A stretch of 64,000 bases of DNA, taken from the NCBI RefSeq assembly GCF_000002235.5, contig NW_022145606.1:20077480-20141479 (forward strand), in the 5' to 3' direction. Position numbers and translations under genes: made by a program. Of the stretch, positions 47,799 through 59,039 are shown one piece after another (position 1 is the first letter of the stretch; each line of letters opens with the position of its first letter). The notes under the pieces were generated by a model, which was not told the origin of the DNA, made no database searches, and worked only from the letters and a program-made list of their open reading frames with translations. This DNA is from Strongylocentrotus purpuratus (taxonomy: Eukaryota > Echinodermata > Echinoidea > Camarodonta > Strongylocentrotidae).

Positions 47799-49601
47799 TT
47801 AGAGGGTAAATCTGTTTTTGAATACGAGAATGTTGTCGCCATCGCAAGCAATCAGTTTCCCTGATGACGTCATAATCACCTTGGATAATAGAAGGTGACC
47901 CCTTCTAATCAGTAGTCTAGGTGATAGAGGAAATGACACCACTCTTTTCTTCTTCACACCACTCTTACTCAGCACGTGATGAATTACGCAAGTCTTGTAC
48001 TCGTCATGATCTGATGTCACGACGTAGAGGTCGTCTGTCATAGGATCAATGCAGGCATTCAAGATCACACCGCTGCGGGGGATTTCCCTTTGAGCACCCT
48101 GTCTGTCGATAATGAACACTCTGTGATCGGGTGGTGAGGGATGAGCGATGATGTGACCTGACGATAGCATACCATGCATTATTACATTCTGTTTACATGT
48201 GATGGTATTCGTGATTTTACCATCAGCTGGGTTGATGACGTATATCTTAGACTGAGACCACTCAGCAGCGATGATCATCCCATCCTGGTCAACAGCTACA
48301 TTCACCCGTGTGAAAGCACACGTTGTATTTGTTGGTATTGTGACGTCAGTGATGTACTTCCATCGTCTGTCATACACACTGATGCATGCAGTCAAAGTGT
48401 TCCCTGTACAATTCATGGTAGAATTACCGCATACTACCTTGTCATCATTCAGCAATGCAAATGATTCTACCGATGATGTACCATTCCTGGTTATCACTCT
48501 CTGAGTGTGTTTAGTGTTCATATCTAACATGTATGCATGCACAGTAGATGCATCTGTGATGATCACACTACATTCATCTATGCATCCTACAATGATCGGG
48601 AATGTGAATTTATCTTTGAAATTGATTGTATCAATGAGCTTCCACTCCCCATCATACCCATCAATCCTGCCATCGTACTTCTCTCTCCCAGCACCCTTCA
48701 CAAACCTCACACCTGATATGGCACCAGTGATTTGTTTCACCCCACCCTTATTCATTGGCTTCTTAATTTCACCACTCACTGATGTCTTCACACGATGCCC
48801 ATCTTTGATGACATTTTTATCATATCTGAGTACTGTTTTAAGTGTCTGTATTATAGTTTCTGTGGTTTTTGTGTCATCTTGCCATGATTTCTCTAACTCA
48901 CCAATTGTTCTTTCTTTCTCTTCAGCGATGTTATCAATGTCTGTTTGGAGGCCATGTTGTTTATTGTCGATTGATTCTCGTCTTTTCTCTGCATTTATAC
49001 GGTTTAATTCGAGTCGTTTTTCCCTCTCTTCATCGTTCTGTCGAATCTTTTTATTGATCTTTTGAATTTCCTTGTGGAGTTTTTTATTCTTCTCATCAAT
49101 CTCATGTTTGATTCTTGCATTATCCTCCTTCTCTTTGTCTTTGTCTTTTTGGATCGCTTCATTGATTACCGAATCGACTTCATCTTTCAAAGCTTGTAGA
49201 TGGTTGTCGGTGTCTTTCTTACACTCACGAATCTGATCTCCATAAACTCGACATAGCTTTAATTTGTCATTTGCCATTTCTTTTAGAGTCATTAGACTCA
49301 CTTTACTTTCCATGATGGCGCCCTCTATATCCTGTTGCACGCAAGGCTGCTGATGATTTCTTAAATTGCATGAACAACACAGTGCTATACTATGTGTTTT
49401 GCAAAACAGTTTGATTTCTTCATCATGCTTCTTACAATGAAGACCGGGGCCTCCCTTTCTTGCTTTTCCGATGCACCCCTCTTTGGAGGCGCATTCATTG
49501 CACAGCTTCTTCTTCTCCTTAAGGTAGTACGTCACATTTTTGATTGCCTCACAGTTCTCTCCTTCACAGATGTCTTCTGCAGAGCTAAAGTTCGCCGCCA
49601 T
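47799..49601 (-). CDS. TRIM-like B-box/coiled-coil/NHL-like propeller protein, intact
   Basis: 600 aa in one exon. ATG at 49601 (MAANFSSAED) was chosen because it follows a splice acceptor and an 18-nt leader conserved in all three copies; the open frame continues upstream only through CT-rich intron sequence. Residues 12-43 form a B-box1-like Cys cluster. Residues 56-87 form a B-box2 (C56-x2-H59-x7-C67-x2-H70-x4-C75-x2-C78-x4-H83, then C87). About 100-255 is a strongly charged coiled coil. About 300-600 is a beta-propeller-like region with repeated blades (VAVDQDGMIIAAE, IYVINPADGKI, ACIDPMTDDLYVVTSD). No RING, so it lacks its own ligase motif. TRIM2/3/71-type proteins use this layout to bind RNA or protein; this family's target is unknown. 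The gene lies between CT-rich DNA and a LINE. Confidence 0.85.
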   Translation of the reverse strand: MAANFSSAEDICEGENCEAIKNVTYYLKEKKKLCNECASKEGCIGKARKGGPGLHCKKHDEEIKLFCKTHSIALCCSCNLRNHQQPCVQQDIEGAIMESKVSLMTLKEMANDKLKLCRVYGDQIRECKKDTDNHLQALKDEVDSVINEAIQKDKDKEKEDNARIKHEIDEKNKKLHKEIQKINKKIRQNDEEREKRLELNRINAEKRRESIDNKQHGLQTDIDNIAEEKERTIGELEKSWQDDTKTTETIIQTLKTVLRYDKNVIKDGHRVKTSVSGEIKKPMNKGGVKQITGAISGVRFVKGAGREKYDGRIDGYDGEWKLIDTINFKDKFTFPIIVGCIDECSVIITDASTVHAYMLDMNTKHTQRVITRNGTSSVESFALLNDDKVVCGNSTMNCTGNTLTACISVYDRRWKYITDVTIPTNTTCAFTRVNVAVDQDGMIIAAEWSQSKIYVINPADGKITNTITCKQNVIMHGMLSSGHIIAHPSPPDHRVFIIDRQGAQREIPRSGVILNACIDPMTDDLYVVTSDHDEYKTCVIHHVLSKSGVKKKRVVSFPLSPRLLIRRGHLLLSKVIMTSSGKLIACDGDNILVFKNRFTL

Positions 49602-49680
49602 CCTTATCAGAGTAATGACCTGTAGACCAAAAAAAAAATACAAGAGAGAAAGAGAGAGAGAAAAAGAGTGTGGGGGTGGG
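49602..49680 (-). promoter_or_regulatory. 3' splice acceptor with CT-rich tract, copy 2
   Basis: Minus strand: (CT)n, then TTTTTTTTTTGGTCTACAG (AG at 49621-49620), then GTCATTACTCTGATAAGG and the ATG at 49601. Confidence 0.65.
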
Positions 49681-49935
49681 GGTAGAAAAGGAGATAGGAT
49701 GGATGGGGACGGAAAGACAGAAGGGAGATGAATGAAGAGAGGAAGGAGGAATGGAGGGAGAGAGGAGGATGGAGGAAGGATGAGAGAAGTAGGGATGGGT
49801 GAAGAGAGAAAGAAGAATGGAAGGTCAGGAAGGATTGGGAGCCACGGAGGGAGGAAAGAAAGAGGGTAGGAGAAAAGTGAAAAAGAAAGGGATTGAAGGA
49901 GAGAGAGAGGGAGTGAGGGACCGAGCGAGAGGAAA
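49630..49935 (-). repeat. GA/CT-rich intron tract upstream of TRIM-like gene 2
   Basis: About 300 bp of almost pure purine (plus strand), with GGATGGANGGA variants. Similar tracts lie at 12725-12910 and 62930-63120 before the paralogues. Confidence 0.75.
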
Positions 49936-50170
49936 ACGATATGATTGATTTTAAAAAATGACCTCCATTTATAATAATTTCGCATGCACATTACAAAAAG
50001 ATAATGGTAGTGTATTTCCTTCGGTGAAATTGGTACTTTCTACTGGCTTTCTAGTGATTAGACAACATGGAATTCATAGTATTGTAGTAAGATTTCTCAA
50101 AATAATTTTGATTGACAAAGTTAATGATTTAAAGCAAAAACGTCCATGTTGATCTTGTTTTTTGTAACAT
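49936..50170. other. Spacer, no gene seen
   Basis: AT-rich; a short match to the spacer beyond TRIM copy 3 (ACCTCCATTTATAA against AACTCCATTAGTAA) suggests the module continues here. Confidence 0.4.
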
Positions 50171-50171
50171 A

Positions 50172-50691
50172 TACTTTAAAAAATGTTGGGTAAAAGAAAA
50201 TTGCCCAATTTTACCCAACTTGAGGGCGATTATTTGTCCGACCAATTATTGGGTAAATTAAAGATTTTGCAAGATTTAATAAGTGTTGGTTTAAACAAAA
50301 AATAAAAATTTGGACTAACAGAAAAATCACCCAATCTGAAATCACCTAATCCTCACTAGTTAGGCAAATAAGTCGGATACAACATTATATAATTATTATA
50401 TCTCTCATATTACAAAAAATGTTGGGTAAAAGAAAATTGCCCAATTTTTACCCAATTTGAGGGCGATTATGTGTCCGACCAATTATTGGGTAAAATTGAA
50501 AAAATTGCATGATTTACCCAGTGTTGGATAAACAAAAAAATACCCAACCTTTGACCAACAAACAATCACCTAATCCACACTATTTGGGCAAATCAGTCGG
50601 ATAAAATATTTTAAAATTATTATATTATATATAAAAGGACATTAGTGCCGCGGCGGGATAGTAACATGTGCCCAACTTTTTGTTTACAGTG
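50172..50691. mobile_element. TTGGGTAAA-type MITE with 236-bp internal duplication
   Basis: The ends TACTTTAAAAAATGTTGGG and, inverted, CACTGTAAACAAAAAGTTGGG are related. TA flanks both sides (50170-50171, 50692-50693). Inside, two units (starting 50181 and 50417) repeat AAATGTTGGGTAAAAGAAAA and many TTGGGTAAA/TTTACCCAA motifs. No ORF. TA duplication suggests a Tc1/mariner-like class, not proven. Confidence 0.65.
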
Positions 50692-50704
50692 TAGGGTTAA
50701 GATC

Positions 50705-51325
50705 GTATAATAATAATAATAATAATAAATCATATTTATAAGGCGCTTAACACTGGTGTCTCTAAGCGCACCATAGTCTGACTAAAACAAAACTTATAAT
50801 AAACACACAACTTATACATCTGTTCTTTATTCAATAAATCATGCATAATTATATAATAATGAAACTAAGAGTGAGATCAAACATACATGAGGTCAAACCA
50901 TAGGATCAAACATAAAATCGAACAAACAAGAAATAAGACGGTGTGCACCTCCTTTGACCAACTCACAACTGCAGAATATTATTCATGAATTGAAAAGGTG
51001 CGTTTTCAGCACTAAGGACTTGAACTGGTCAAGAGAACTAATATTATGAAAGTGCGCTGGTAATTTATTACAAGGAAAGGGGCATTTACTAAGAAAGCTC
51101 GATCGCCATATTTTGTAACGGTACAAGGTCCAAGGGTTAACTGCAAGGTTGATGATGATCGAAGAGGTCTTAAAGAACTAGAAGAATGTAAGGAAATCAA
51201 ATCTGAAATATATTTAGGGGCTTGGCCATGGAGAATTTTGTATGTAAGAAGAAGAACTTTAAATGTTATACGATGGTGTATGGGAAGCCAATGAAGAGAA
51301 CGCAATATTGAGGTTATGTGCTCAA
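50705..51325 (-). mobile_element. CR1-like LINE, 5'-truncated, 3' end fragment
   Basis: Minus strand encodes LHWLPIHHRITFKVLLLTYK, HGQAPKYISDL and TKYGDRAFLVNAP, typical of the reverse-transcriptase C-terminus in CR1/Rex1-like LINEs. The 3' end has AAGCGCCTTATAAATATGAT followed by TTATTATTATT at 50711-50730. The frame is lost after VNAP, so the copy is dead. Confidence 0.8.
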
Positions 51326-51639
51326 ACTTTCTCGAGAGAGTAACACAAGTAGGTACGAATGCGGAAGGCCAGAAAAGATGTATGCGCTCGTATACGCTCT
51401 TTTATAGCAATGTACGTATTATCACATGTGGGAGCAATGTATGCAGCGCATTTTTAGCTGCAAAGAAAAGGTGTTACGATATAAAATACACTTTGGAATG
51501 GATTGGACTATGCCCTGACTACGTTATTATGAACCAACATTGTGACGTATTTTATAGATAGCGTTACTAACCTAATGCTCCACACATCATGCAATGTATT
51601 ATTACACGGAAACGGATTCAAACCATTATGTCAATCACT
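51326..51639. other. Intergenic, no gene recognised
   Basis: An 81-codon ORF (51316-51561) has no recognisable domain. GGGAGCAATGTATGCAGC (51431) resembles 63672, hinting at a low-copy repeat. Confidence 0.35.
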
Positions 51640-51830
51640 AAGGGGGGGGGGTTGAGGGTTGAACCCCCCCTTGGTATTTGTTATGTTTGTAACCCCCCCT
51701 AAACGCCCCCTTTCTTTCTTCTTTTTGTTTTAATTATAGAAAAAAGAAGAAAAAAAAATATGCCCATGGCTGACCTAAAGAAGGTGACCTTACCCCCCCC
51801 CCCTCCACCGATGAAAAATGTAAAATTTTC
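51640..51830 (-). mobile_element. hAT-type G/C-run MITE relative
   Basis: GGTTGAACCCCCCCTTGGTA followed by GTAACCCCCCCTAAACG is the reverse complement of the core of the 669-830 element. Ends and target duplication were not resolved. Confidence 0.45.
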
Positions 51831-51849
51831 AAATTTCGAGAAAAAAAAA

Positions 51850-52475
51850 AGTATCCTCTTACCCCGTCTTAAAGACGAATCTTTCATTCTTGAAATTTTA
51901 ACCCTGTGTAGTCAACTAAAATACAAGGGCACCCAGGTCAATTTTCAATGGATTCCCAGTCACTGTGGTATACAACACAATGAAATAACAGATAAGTTTG
52001 CTAAAGCAGGACTAAAGAAATATAGAAATCAACAACGGTCTTACCAGAGCAGAATCAAATTACGTTATAAAGAAAACAATACTACATAGAGATATGGCAA
52101 AAAAAAATGGAATGACACATCATCCCCCCCCCCCCTTACGGGAAACGCAAACTTTAGTATCAAAACATTTGTGTGTTACTTGAACAACAGAAATAACGAA
52201 TCTATTCTCCATCGCCTAAGAATGGGGAACTTAGGTTTAAATGTAAATCTATTTGAATTGAATAAACACGAGACTGGTCATTGTTCAAATTTTGAGCATG
52301 AAAAAAAAAAACAGTCAACCATTTCTTATGCAAGTGCCCGCTCTTCCTTATAGAGAGAGCCATGCTCATTACAGAATCTGGCATAGAAAATGAAAAGGCA
52401 ATCCCAATACTCCTGACATCCACATACATTAACCACCAGCACGCTCTGGTCAACTTCGTAGTTAGAACTAAAAGG
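51850..52475 (+). mobile_element. LINE fragment with RNase H domain
   Basis: The frame gives GTQVNFQWIPSHCGIQHNEI followed by TDKFAKAG, the C-terminal half of a retroposon RNase H. Then come RNNESILHRLRMGNLGLNVN and LNKHETGHC, the typical end of I/Nimb-type LINE ORF2, and HALVNFVVRTKR near the stop. Several frame changes; 5'-truncated. Distinct from the CR1-like copies nearby. Confidence 0.7.
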
Positions 52476-55355
52476 GTACACTTGTACCCCTACTAACCAT
52501 GCACCTTGCACCACACATACATATTTGAGCCCAAGAAGTTTCGCTTTTTTTATAGTGAGTGATACATGAAGAGGAAGAAGAGTGAAAACAAAAATATAGA
52601 CGAGAGAACTGCTTATATAACCGTTTAGAATCTCATGTATATGTTCTTTTTCTTATTGGTTTTCGGACAAAACTTGAAGAAACGCGGTTGAGACGACTAG
52701 ACGTATTGGTGGACGTCGGAGGGCCTAGGCTCAGCATTAGGCTGAGTTGAGAAGCTTGACACAATGTACCGTGTCCGAGCTGGTCCTTGGGCGTCCTATA
52801 TAGCTGATAATCCTTTTGCTCGCCAGCCACTGAATTCTTCAACATAAAGAGTTTAATCCAATTTATCAAAATCTATATATTAAAATATATATATTATATA
52901 TAAATTTAAAGGGGAAAAAACCCTATAAACCAAAACAACAACAACAACAACAACAATTTAGCTGACAAAAAAGACCGTACGAAGGTACATCGACCGTTTG
53001 GTTGATCCTGAGTTTTCTTCGTTTTTAATGCAAAACTGAAGGTATGTTAAAATCTGATAATATATTCTTACAAGTGTATATCCTGCTGGGATTGTACTTG
53101 TATCTTTATTGTTTAGAGGTTTTTTGGGGTCAAATTTAGGCCTCCTTTGAAATACGAAAAGTTGTAACGTGAGCCCGTAATGGTATTGACTGTGCTACAG
53201 TACATGACACACGTGAAAGTGGTTGTTGTTTTGTAGAGTAAATCTTTGTAATATTCCTCAAGGAATTGCTAGAGATGCTGAAATGTCTCATAATAGTTGT
53301 CAGTTATTTGGAAAAATTTATTATTGTTGGTTTGAGGTCAATATCTCATTAATTCGAGAGTATACATGAGACCCGTTTTTCTTACGCGTTAGGATTTATT
53401 TTAGTATTGTAGTACACCTACATGTACGCACAAATTATAAAGGGTAGTGATATTTTTAGGCAAAAATTGAGTGATTCACGTTACGATTAACCTAGTTTAA
53501 ATCGTTCTTGGTGTAACATCGCGATACTTTTTTTTAATAGTTAGGAAAGAGAATTGATCATTGCAATGTGATTTATAATATGCTAATGATAGTTGTTTAT
53601 GATTCAGGAACAAGAACAAAAAACAATACATTTATTACTTTGCTTTAAAGAAGACAACATTTATTGAAGTATAGAAGTGAAATAAATAGTTACATGATAA
53701 GAGTTTGAACATAAAACTCAATATTTCTAGTTGCTTTACTCTAGTCTTAAACTTGATTAAAACTCTTTGAAGGTTGTGTATTTACTTAAAGTAGATATTC
53801 ATTGATTTTAAAAACTAACTTTTTGTCATTATTGCAAAGTTGAAACCTTGATTCGACAAGGTAATCAAAACTTAATGCTTGGAAACATTCGAAGTAATGA
53901 TTATTATAAATTACAAAACGCTTAAATACAGCCCCGGCATAGCACCTGAAGAGCTCTCCGAACGCTGCTGAGATGTGTGAGATCACAGTATGGACATAAT
54001 TTGCACAAGCAGACGATGTCCCATGTCTCACACATTTTCAGTGCCAATGTTTTCATCTTCTCTTGAGTTTTTTCTCTTTTTTTCACGACCGTTAGGCTAA
54101 ATGTATACTCTATTGCCTCACTCAAAACAAAAAAGAAAAATGCAGCGATACAAAAATAAAGGAATCTGTCGCTTGTAAACAAAATAAGACGCCATTGTAC
54201 ATTCAGCGGCACACACCGGGGTATGTTCGGCGTTTCAAGAGGGAACAAATGCCGTCCTTAATATCATTCCGGGAGGTTTTCAACTTGAAAGTCTGGTTTC
54301 TTTAATTGTTAATTAACCCCTATCCCGTGTATTTACAAGCAAAAGATTTAAGTTATCAGAATCGGGTCATATTCACTTTTGAATGGTTTGACATTCCATT
54401 ACATTATATACACTAAACTCATTTGACAAATAATAGCTTTGCCATTATGTTCATTCTCTATGGGATGTCGTCTGCTTGGGCAGTGTAGGTCCATATAGTG
54501 ACGTCATTAAAACATCGTTATTTTTCCGGCGAATCTCTCGTATATCCCAGCTGCTATGGAGGTGGTTGTATTTGTATTTTTTTTTATAAATCACCCGATA
54601 TGTAGTTGACCTAAAACGTGTACGATGGCCATATGTTAGCTTACCAGCTTCTAGTCATACATTAGTTGACATATTTGTGATTTTCTTTGAATTTCACCTT
54701 TAAGTTTGCATACAAAGAAAGCATTCTAGAGAAAAGAACATATTACAAATGAAAGTGTAGAAAGTATTAATGCTGTTTCCAGTTTAAATAGTTTCAATCA
54801 TTATTACTTTGTTTAAGGAACAATTGTGTACTTTGAAACAATAGTCATTCTTTGTTTTATCTTTGTTATTCACTACAGGATTCACACACAGTTGTTGAAT
54901 ATGCTTTTCAGCACCACTACTGAGATACTTCCAAGTATTCTGCATGATATTAAAATGAAGCTATAACTAATTAAAGCACACGCCTCCTTTCGTGGTTATT
55001 GTAGCAACGTGGGTTTTTGACACGGTCTTTAACAACGGTTTTATATGGATGCCATGCTGCCAGAATTATGACACGATTCGGGTGATGAGAGATATACAAA
55101 GGTAGACATGTAAATAGACATACAGTGGAAGATATAAATAACACTTTCTCTAATGGTATCGGCCATAATCTTTCTGAAAACGATTACAAACGTGTATTAT
55201 ATTTTGACTTTCATCTTTCTTCTTCATGATAAGACAAACATACCCTGTTTTCACCTGTTTCTCCTTTTATTGCATTTTAATTTTTTTTTTTCTGTATCCA
55301 CTTCTTTCTATGTCTACAACTTTGTTCACATCAAAATGACCTACACACATTGTAC
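52476..55355. other. Intergenic, no gene recognised
   Basis: Mostly AT-rich. A minus-strand ORF at 52633-52869 has coding-like composition (AGEQKDYQLYRTPKDQLGHG) and an upstream AG that could be a splice acceptor, but no family was recognised. A 108-codon ORF at 53922-54248 is likewise unrecognised. (CAA)n at 52938-52957. Confidence 0.4.
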
Positions 55356-55359
55356 AGCT

Positions 55360-55770
55360 CACCTTATTTACCGGTTTCTTGCGATTTTAACCTTCCTAGT
55401 GTAAAGTCAGAAAGAAAGTTGATCTCCTAGATCCTCCTTTTATAAATGATAATGTTGGAAGAAGAACAGTCTGTTCATCTAACCTCTTGCAATGTTGGTA
55501 TTAGGTGCAAAACAAGATGGCGTTTAGTTGTATGCCATCCAACATCAAACTGATGCTCACTTGGTACAAATTTGCAAACAAATTCATTTGCATTTTTACT
55601 CATGCCTGCATACAGTGCATAAAATATGAAAAGTGGAGAACAATTAAATAATTGCCCCACAAACACACAATAAAGGAGCGTTGACAAAAGATGCGCTCTG
55701 ATGCTCTTCATGAATAGATTTCAATATGAATCGTAGCTGTCTAACATCAAATGGATACATTAACATACCT
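55360..55770 (+). repeat. Repeat family D, copy 1
   Basis: Shares TTCTTGCGATTTTAACCTTC, GATCTCC..GATCCTCCTT, CAAGATGGCGTT, CTCACTTGGTACAAATTTGC and GAATCGTAGCTGTCTAACAT with 58125-58530; the last ~150 bp is also in 57350-57510. No class assigned. Confidence 0.7.
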
Positions 55771-55964
55771 TTTAAAGGTAATGCAACGTTTTAGGAAATT
55801 TTGAAAATTGGATAGATAGTAATTCTTTAAAATTGTGATATATTTGGATGCTTCTGTGGGTGTAAAACAATAACTAGAAAATTGAGCCCCTAAACTACTT
55901 CTGCCTTCTAGAAATTTACCGGTGCTCCCGGTAAATTTCAAATATTTCAAATAGCGCCCAAGTA

Positions 55965-56235
55965 GAGGTTTTGTTGTCGAGTGGATATGTCGCCGGACTG
56001 TCCATCTCAAGATCCAGGGTTCGAGTCCCGCCGCGGCACTAATGTCCTTTGGCAAGACATTTATCTACATTTGCCTCACTCAACCCAGGTGATGTAAATA
56101 GGAACCTGGCACGAATCAATTTCTTGAATGCTCGAGCGCTGTAATGGCAGCTATGCTAAAGCCAGGGCAATATTAAATGCGCCTCGGAATAGAATTTCTC
56201 GATAGACGGCGCTATAGAAATGCCTATTAATATTA
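55965..56235 (+). mobile_element. tRNA-derived SINE, copy 2
   Basis: The tRNA-like head has an A-box-like TTGTCGAGTGGATATG and B-box GGTTCGAGTCCCGCC. The body (AATGTCCTTTGGCAAGACAT, AACCCAGGTGATGTAAATAG) parallels the SINE at 13155. The tail has GGCGCTATAGAAATGCC plus ATTATTATA. Confidence 0.8.
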
Positions 56236-57349
56236 TTATATTTAGGGCCTTTCCATGGTAGCTGTGACCATGACAATCTCAAGATATGCAGTTCTGATGC
56301 ATAAATCGGTCGATAGTAGTCAACAAACATTGTTTTAAAGCTAAAGTAATATTAGTCTTGGGAGGGCGCTATACAACATAAAGATTGATTTCTTTTTTAC
56401 AATGTCGTTACTCGATTTTAACTGCGACAACGATCATTAAAAATTATAAAAGCGCGTATGTTTCAATATGTTCATTTAAACCATATTGATGACCCCATAC
56501 TAAAAATTTGTTTTATCTTTAATGTCGTTAGACACGTTTCTGGGAAGAACTATAATATGCAAATGACCAGCTGTAGTTAGACACATTTGTTCAGATTTAC
56601 GTCTCTAGATTATCACTGTAACGAGTCTTGAGAATTACATGCGGGATCATTTAGCTTAATGGTTTGTACCCTAAGTGTATGTTGCGCCCCTTCTCTTTTT
56701 TCTCCCATATTTCACTGGTGCCCTTTCATTGGCTGGACCCTTGCTACAGCACAAACAAACATCTTAACGAGCTCTCATTGTGATTATATGTTATCATTTG
56801 TCTCTCTATCTCCCTTCTCTCTTTCCATTTGAATCCCCTTTTTCTCTTACACTCTCTCTCCCCTTCTCTCTCTTTCTCTTCCTCTATGAATTCCTTTCAC
56901 CCCCATCTCTCTCTCTTTCCATCTTTGTTTTCGCCAACTTTCGCACTATCTCTGTATATAGCCCAAACCCCTCAAAAATGTCGTATCAAACAAACAACTT
57001 TAAACTTTTTGTCATCTAAGTTTTCCTCCAAGTACCTCTGTTTCTTTTTTTCCCGTCACAATAATCATAAGTTCCTCGTACTAATACAAATACGGGCATA
57101 TTTTTCGAGTGCCAGCATCTCATTCGAAAACATACTTTCTGGAATATAAATATTGGGATTAAGCGAATGTAACATTTGATTCAGTCATCTCGCTGCCAGG
57201 ATTCATCCATATTTAATTTTTAATCAATTTGGCGACAGTAACGCGAACGAGTGGGAAAAGAAAGTTAATTATGGCATAATTTTGATATCGATATAGAATA
57301 CAATAAATAAGGTATATCCCCCCTCATGCATGCACACAGTACAAGAACA
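56236..57349. other. Intergenic with partial family A front
   Basis: 56700-56930 holds the reverse complement of the family A front (CATTGGCTGGACCC, TTATCATTTGTCTCTCTATC) and a CT-rich tract. 56985-57030 resembles the forward front. Rearranged remnant; no gene. Confidence 0.5.
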
Positions 57350-57510
57350 TGAAAAAAAAAATTCATTGCCCCACAAACACACAATATAGGAGCGTTGACG
57401 AAAGATGTGCTGTGATGCACTTTGTGAATAGAATAACATGAATATGAATCGTAGCTGTCTAACATCAAATGAATACATTCACATTCATTCTGATTTCATT
57501 AGAGGCGTTA
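57350..57510 (+). repeat. Repeat family D, partial copy 2
   Basis: Matches about 55645-55770: TGCCCCACAAACACACAATA, GGAGCGTTGAC and GAATCGTAGCTGTCTAACAT. Confidence 0.7.
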
Positions 57511-58124
57511 CTGGATGGAGGAGGGAGTATGCATATCCATTCCCTAACAATAAATTGTTTTCTAGGAAGAACTTTGAGATGTAACGAAACGAGGGTGCGC
57601 TTCAAACTGAATGACACCGATTTGTTCTAAAACTTATCAATCGTTTCCGAATAGCCTTTTACCTAATACTTTCTCGATCTTATATATTAACAGACAGTGT
57701 TTCACATTTTTCGTTATGTTTTAAGTAAACCAATCTTCACTCAATAAAAGGATAACGTAAGAAATGTTGGTAGATTTTTGTTTCAAGTCGGCATTTAAAA
57801 GACATATCAACTGCTTTGAGAGGCGGTCGATATTTCTATGATATCGTCTTTTTAAAAATCGTTGTTTGTTCTAAGCTTTTCTTTAAAAAACATTTTTTGT
57901 CCTTATTTTTATATTTAAACAATTGCCTTTTTATCAGACTAGTATTTTAACTGTCATGGTTTCATTGTAAGATTATGTAAATATGTTTAGTGAATGTATC
58001 TTTTCTATTTATATGTATCCTTGAAAATTGTGAACACATACATTTTAGCTTTTTAGGTGCATCATGTGCATCATTGTCTTCTATATTTTTTTGGAAACCA
58101 ACCTTGAATTGAAATTGTAATCAA
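57511..58124. other. Intergenic, no gene seen
   Basis: AT-rich sequence without ORFs of interest or repeats noticed. Confidence 0.4.
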
Positions 58125-58524
58125 ATTGTACAACTTACCCTAACCACCAGTTTCTTGCGACTTTAACCTTCGTAATGTGAAGTCAGAAAGAAAGCTGATC
58201 TCCTTGATGCTCCTTATATAATGTATAATGTTTGAAGAAGAAAAATAAGGTGCAAACCAAGATGGCATTTCCTTCTTTGCCATCACACGTCAAACTGATA
58301 CTCACTTGGCACAAATTTGCACACAAGTTCATGGACGTTTTTCACTTATGCATGCAAACATTGCATGAATATGGCAAGTAGAGAAACAAAAGGAATCGTC
58401 CTTCAAACAAACAATGCAGAAGCGTTGACAAAAGATATGCTCCGTTGCTCGAAGAGAAAAGATTAATATGATTATGAGTCGTAGCTGTCTAAAATCAAAC
58501 GAATATATTTATATTTATTAAGAT
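58125..58524 (+). repeat. Repeat family D, copy 3
   Basis: Parallels 55360-55770 over its length with scattered changes; directly abuts the truncated palindromic element. Confidence 0.7.
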
Positions 58525-59023
58525 GCCAACAGAGTTGACAAAAGATCTAACTCCGTTTTGTCGACGATCAACCATGCGTCAAGTCCATCGTCTTCCGTGT
58601 GCATGGCTGATCTTCAACAAAACGTAGTTAAGTCTTTTGTCAACTGTATTTGTTGCACAGGCAGGCAGCCAGTAACATCGAATTCATTTTTATCAAATTT
58701 TGGAAATGCAAGTATTACTTTAAACAAACAGAACTTTGTTATTTAGCTCATTTTTCCTGATTGAGGTATCGTAGGAAAGGGCAGAAAATGAATTTTCTAG
58801 AAATGTCATTTTCTCTTTTTAATTTAGATACTGATCTCCAAATTAGTTTTTGGTTCCCTCTCTTGTTTTTAATCAATCATGGGTGAAATATGTACATATG
58901 AGTTGCATCAGATGAAAGTAGAGGATTTAAGCTTTACAAATATGTGTCATTTATTAATTGCACTTGTAATTATTTATGATAAAACATTGATCATTATCGG
59001 TTTCTTTTTTTTGGAACGCACTG
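58525..59023. mobile_element. Truncated copy of the palindromic TA-flanked element
   Basis: Corresponds to the loop and right arm of 15600-16484: ATGGCTGATCTTCAACAAAA, GGCAGGCAGCCAGT, CTCATTTTTCCTGATTGAGG and the GCACTG terminus followed by TA. Only about 45 bp of the left arm remains. Confidence 0.7.
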
Positions 59024-59039
59024 TATAAATAATAACTAA

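Noticed and set aside
49602-49991. Upstream extension of the TRIM-like ORF to 49991 (130 more codons)
   Set aside because: The extra frame is Ser/Leu/Pro/Phe-rich translation of a CT-rich tract that lies before a conserved splice acceptor; paralogues do not conserve it.
53922-54248. 108-codon minus-strand ORF with cysteines near its end
   Set aside because: No family recognised and no paralogue in the window; it may be a chance frame. Transcript data would be needed.
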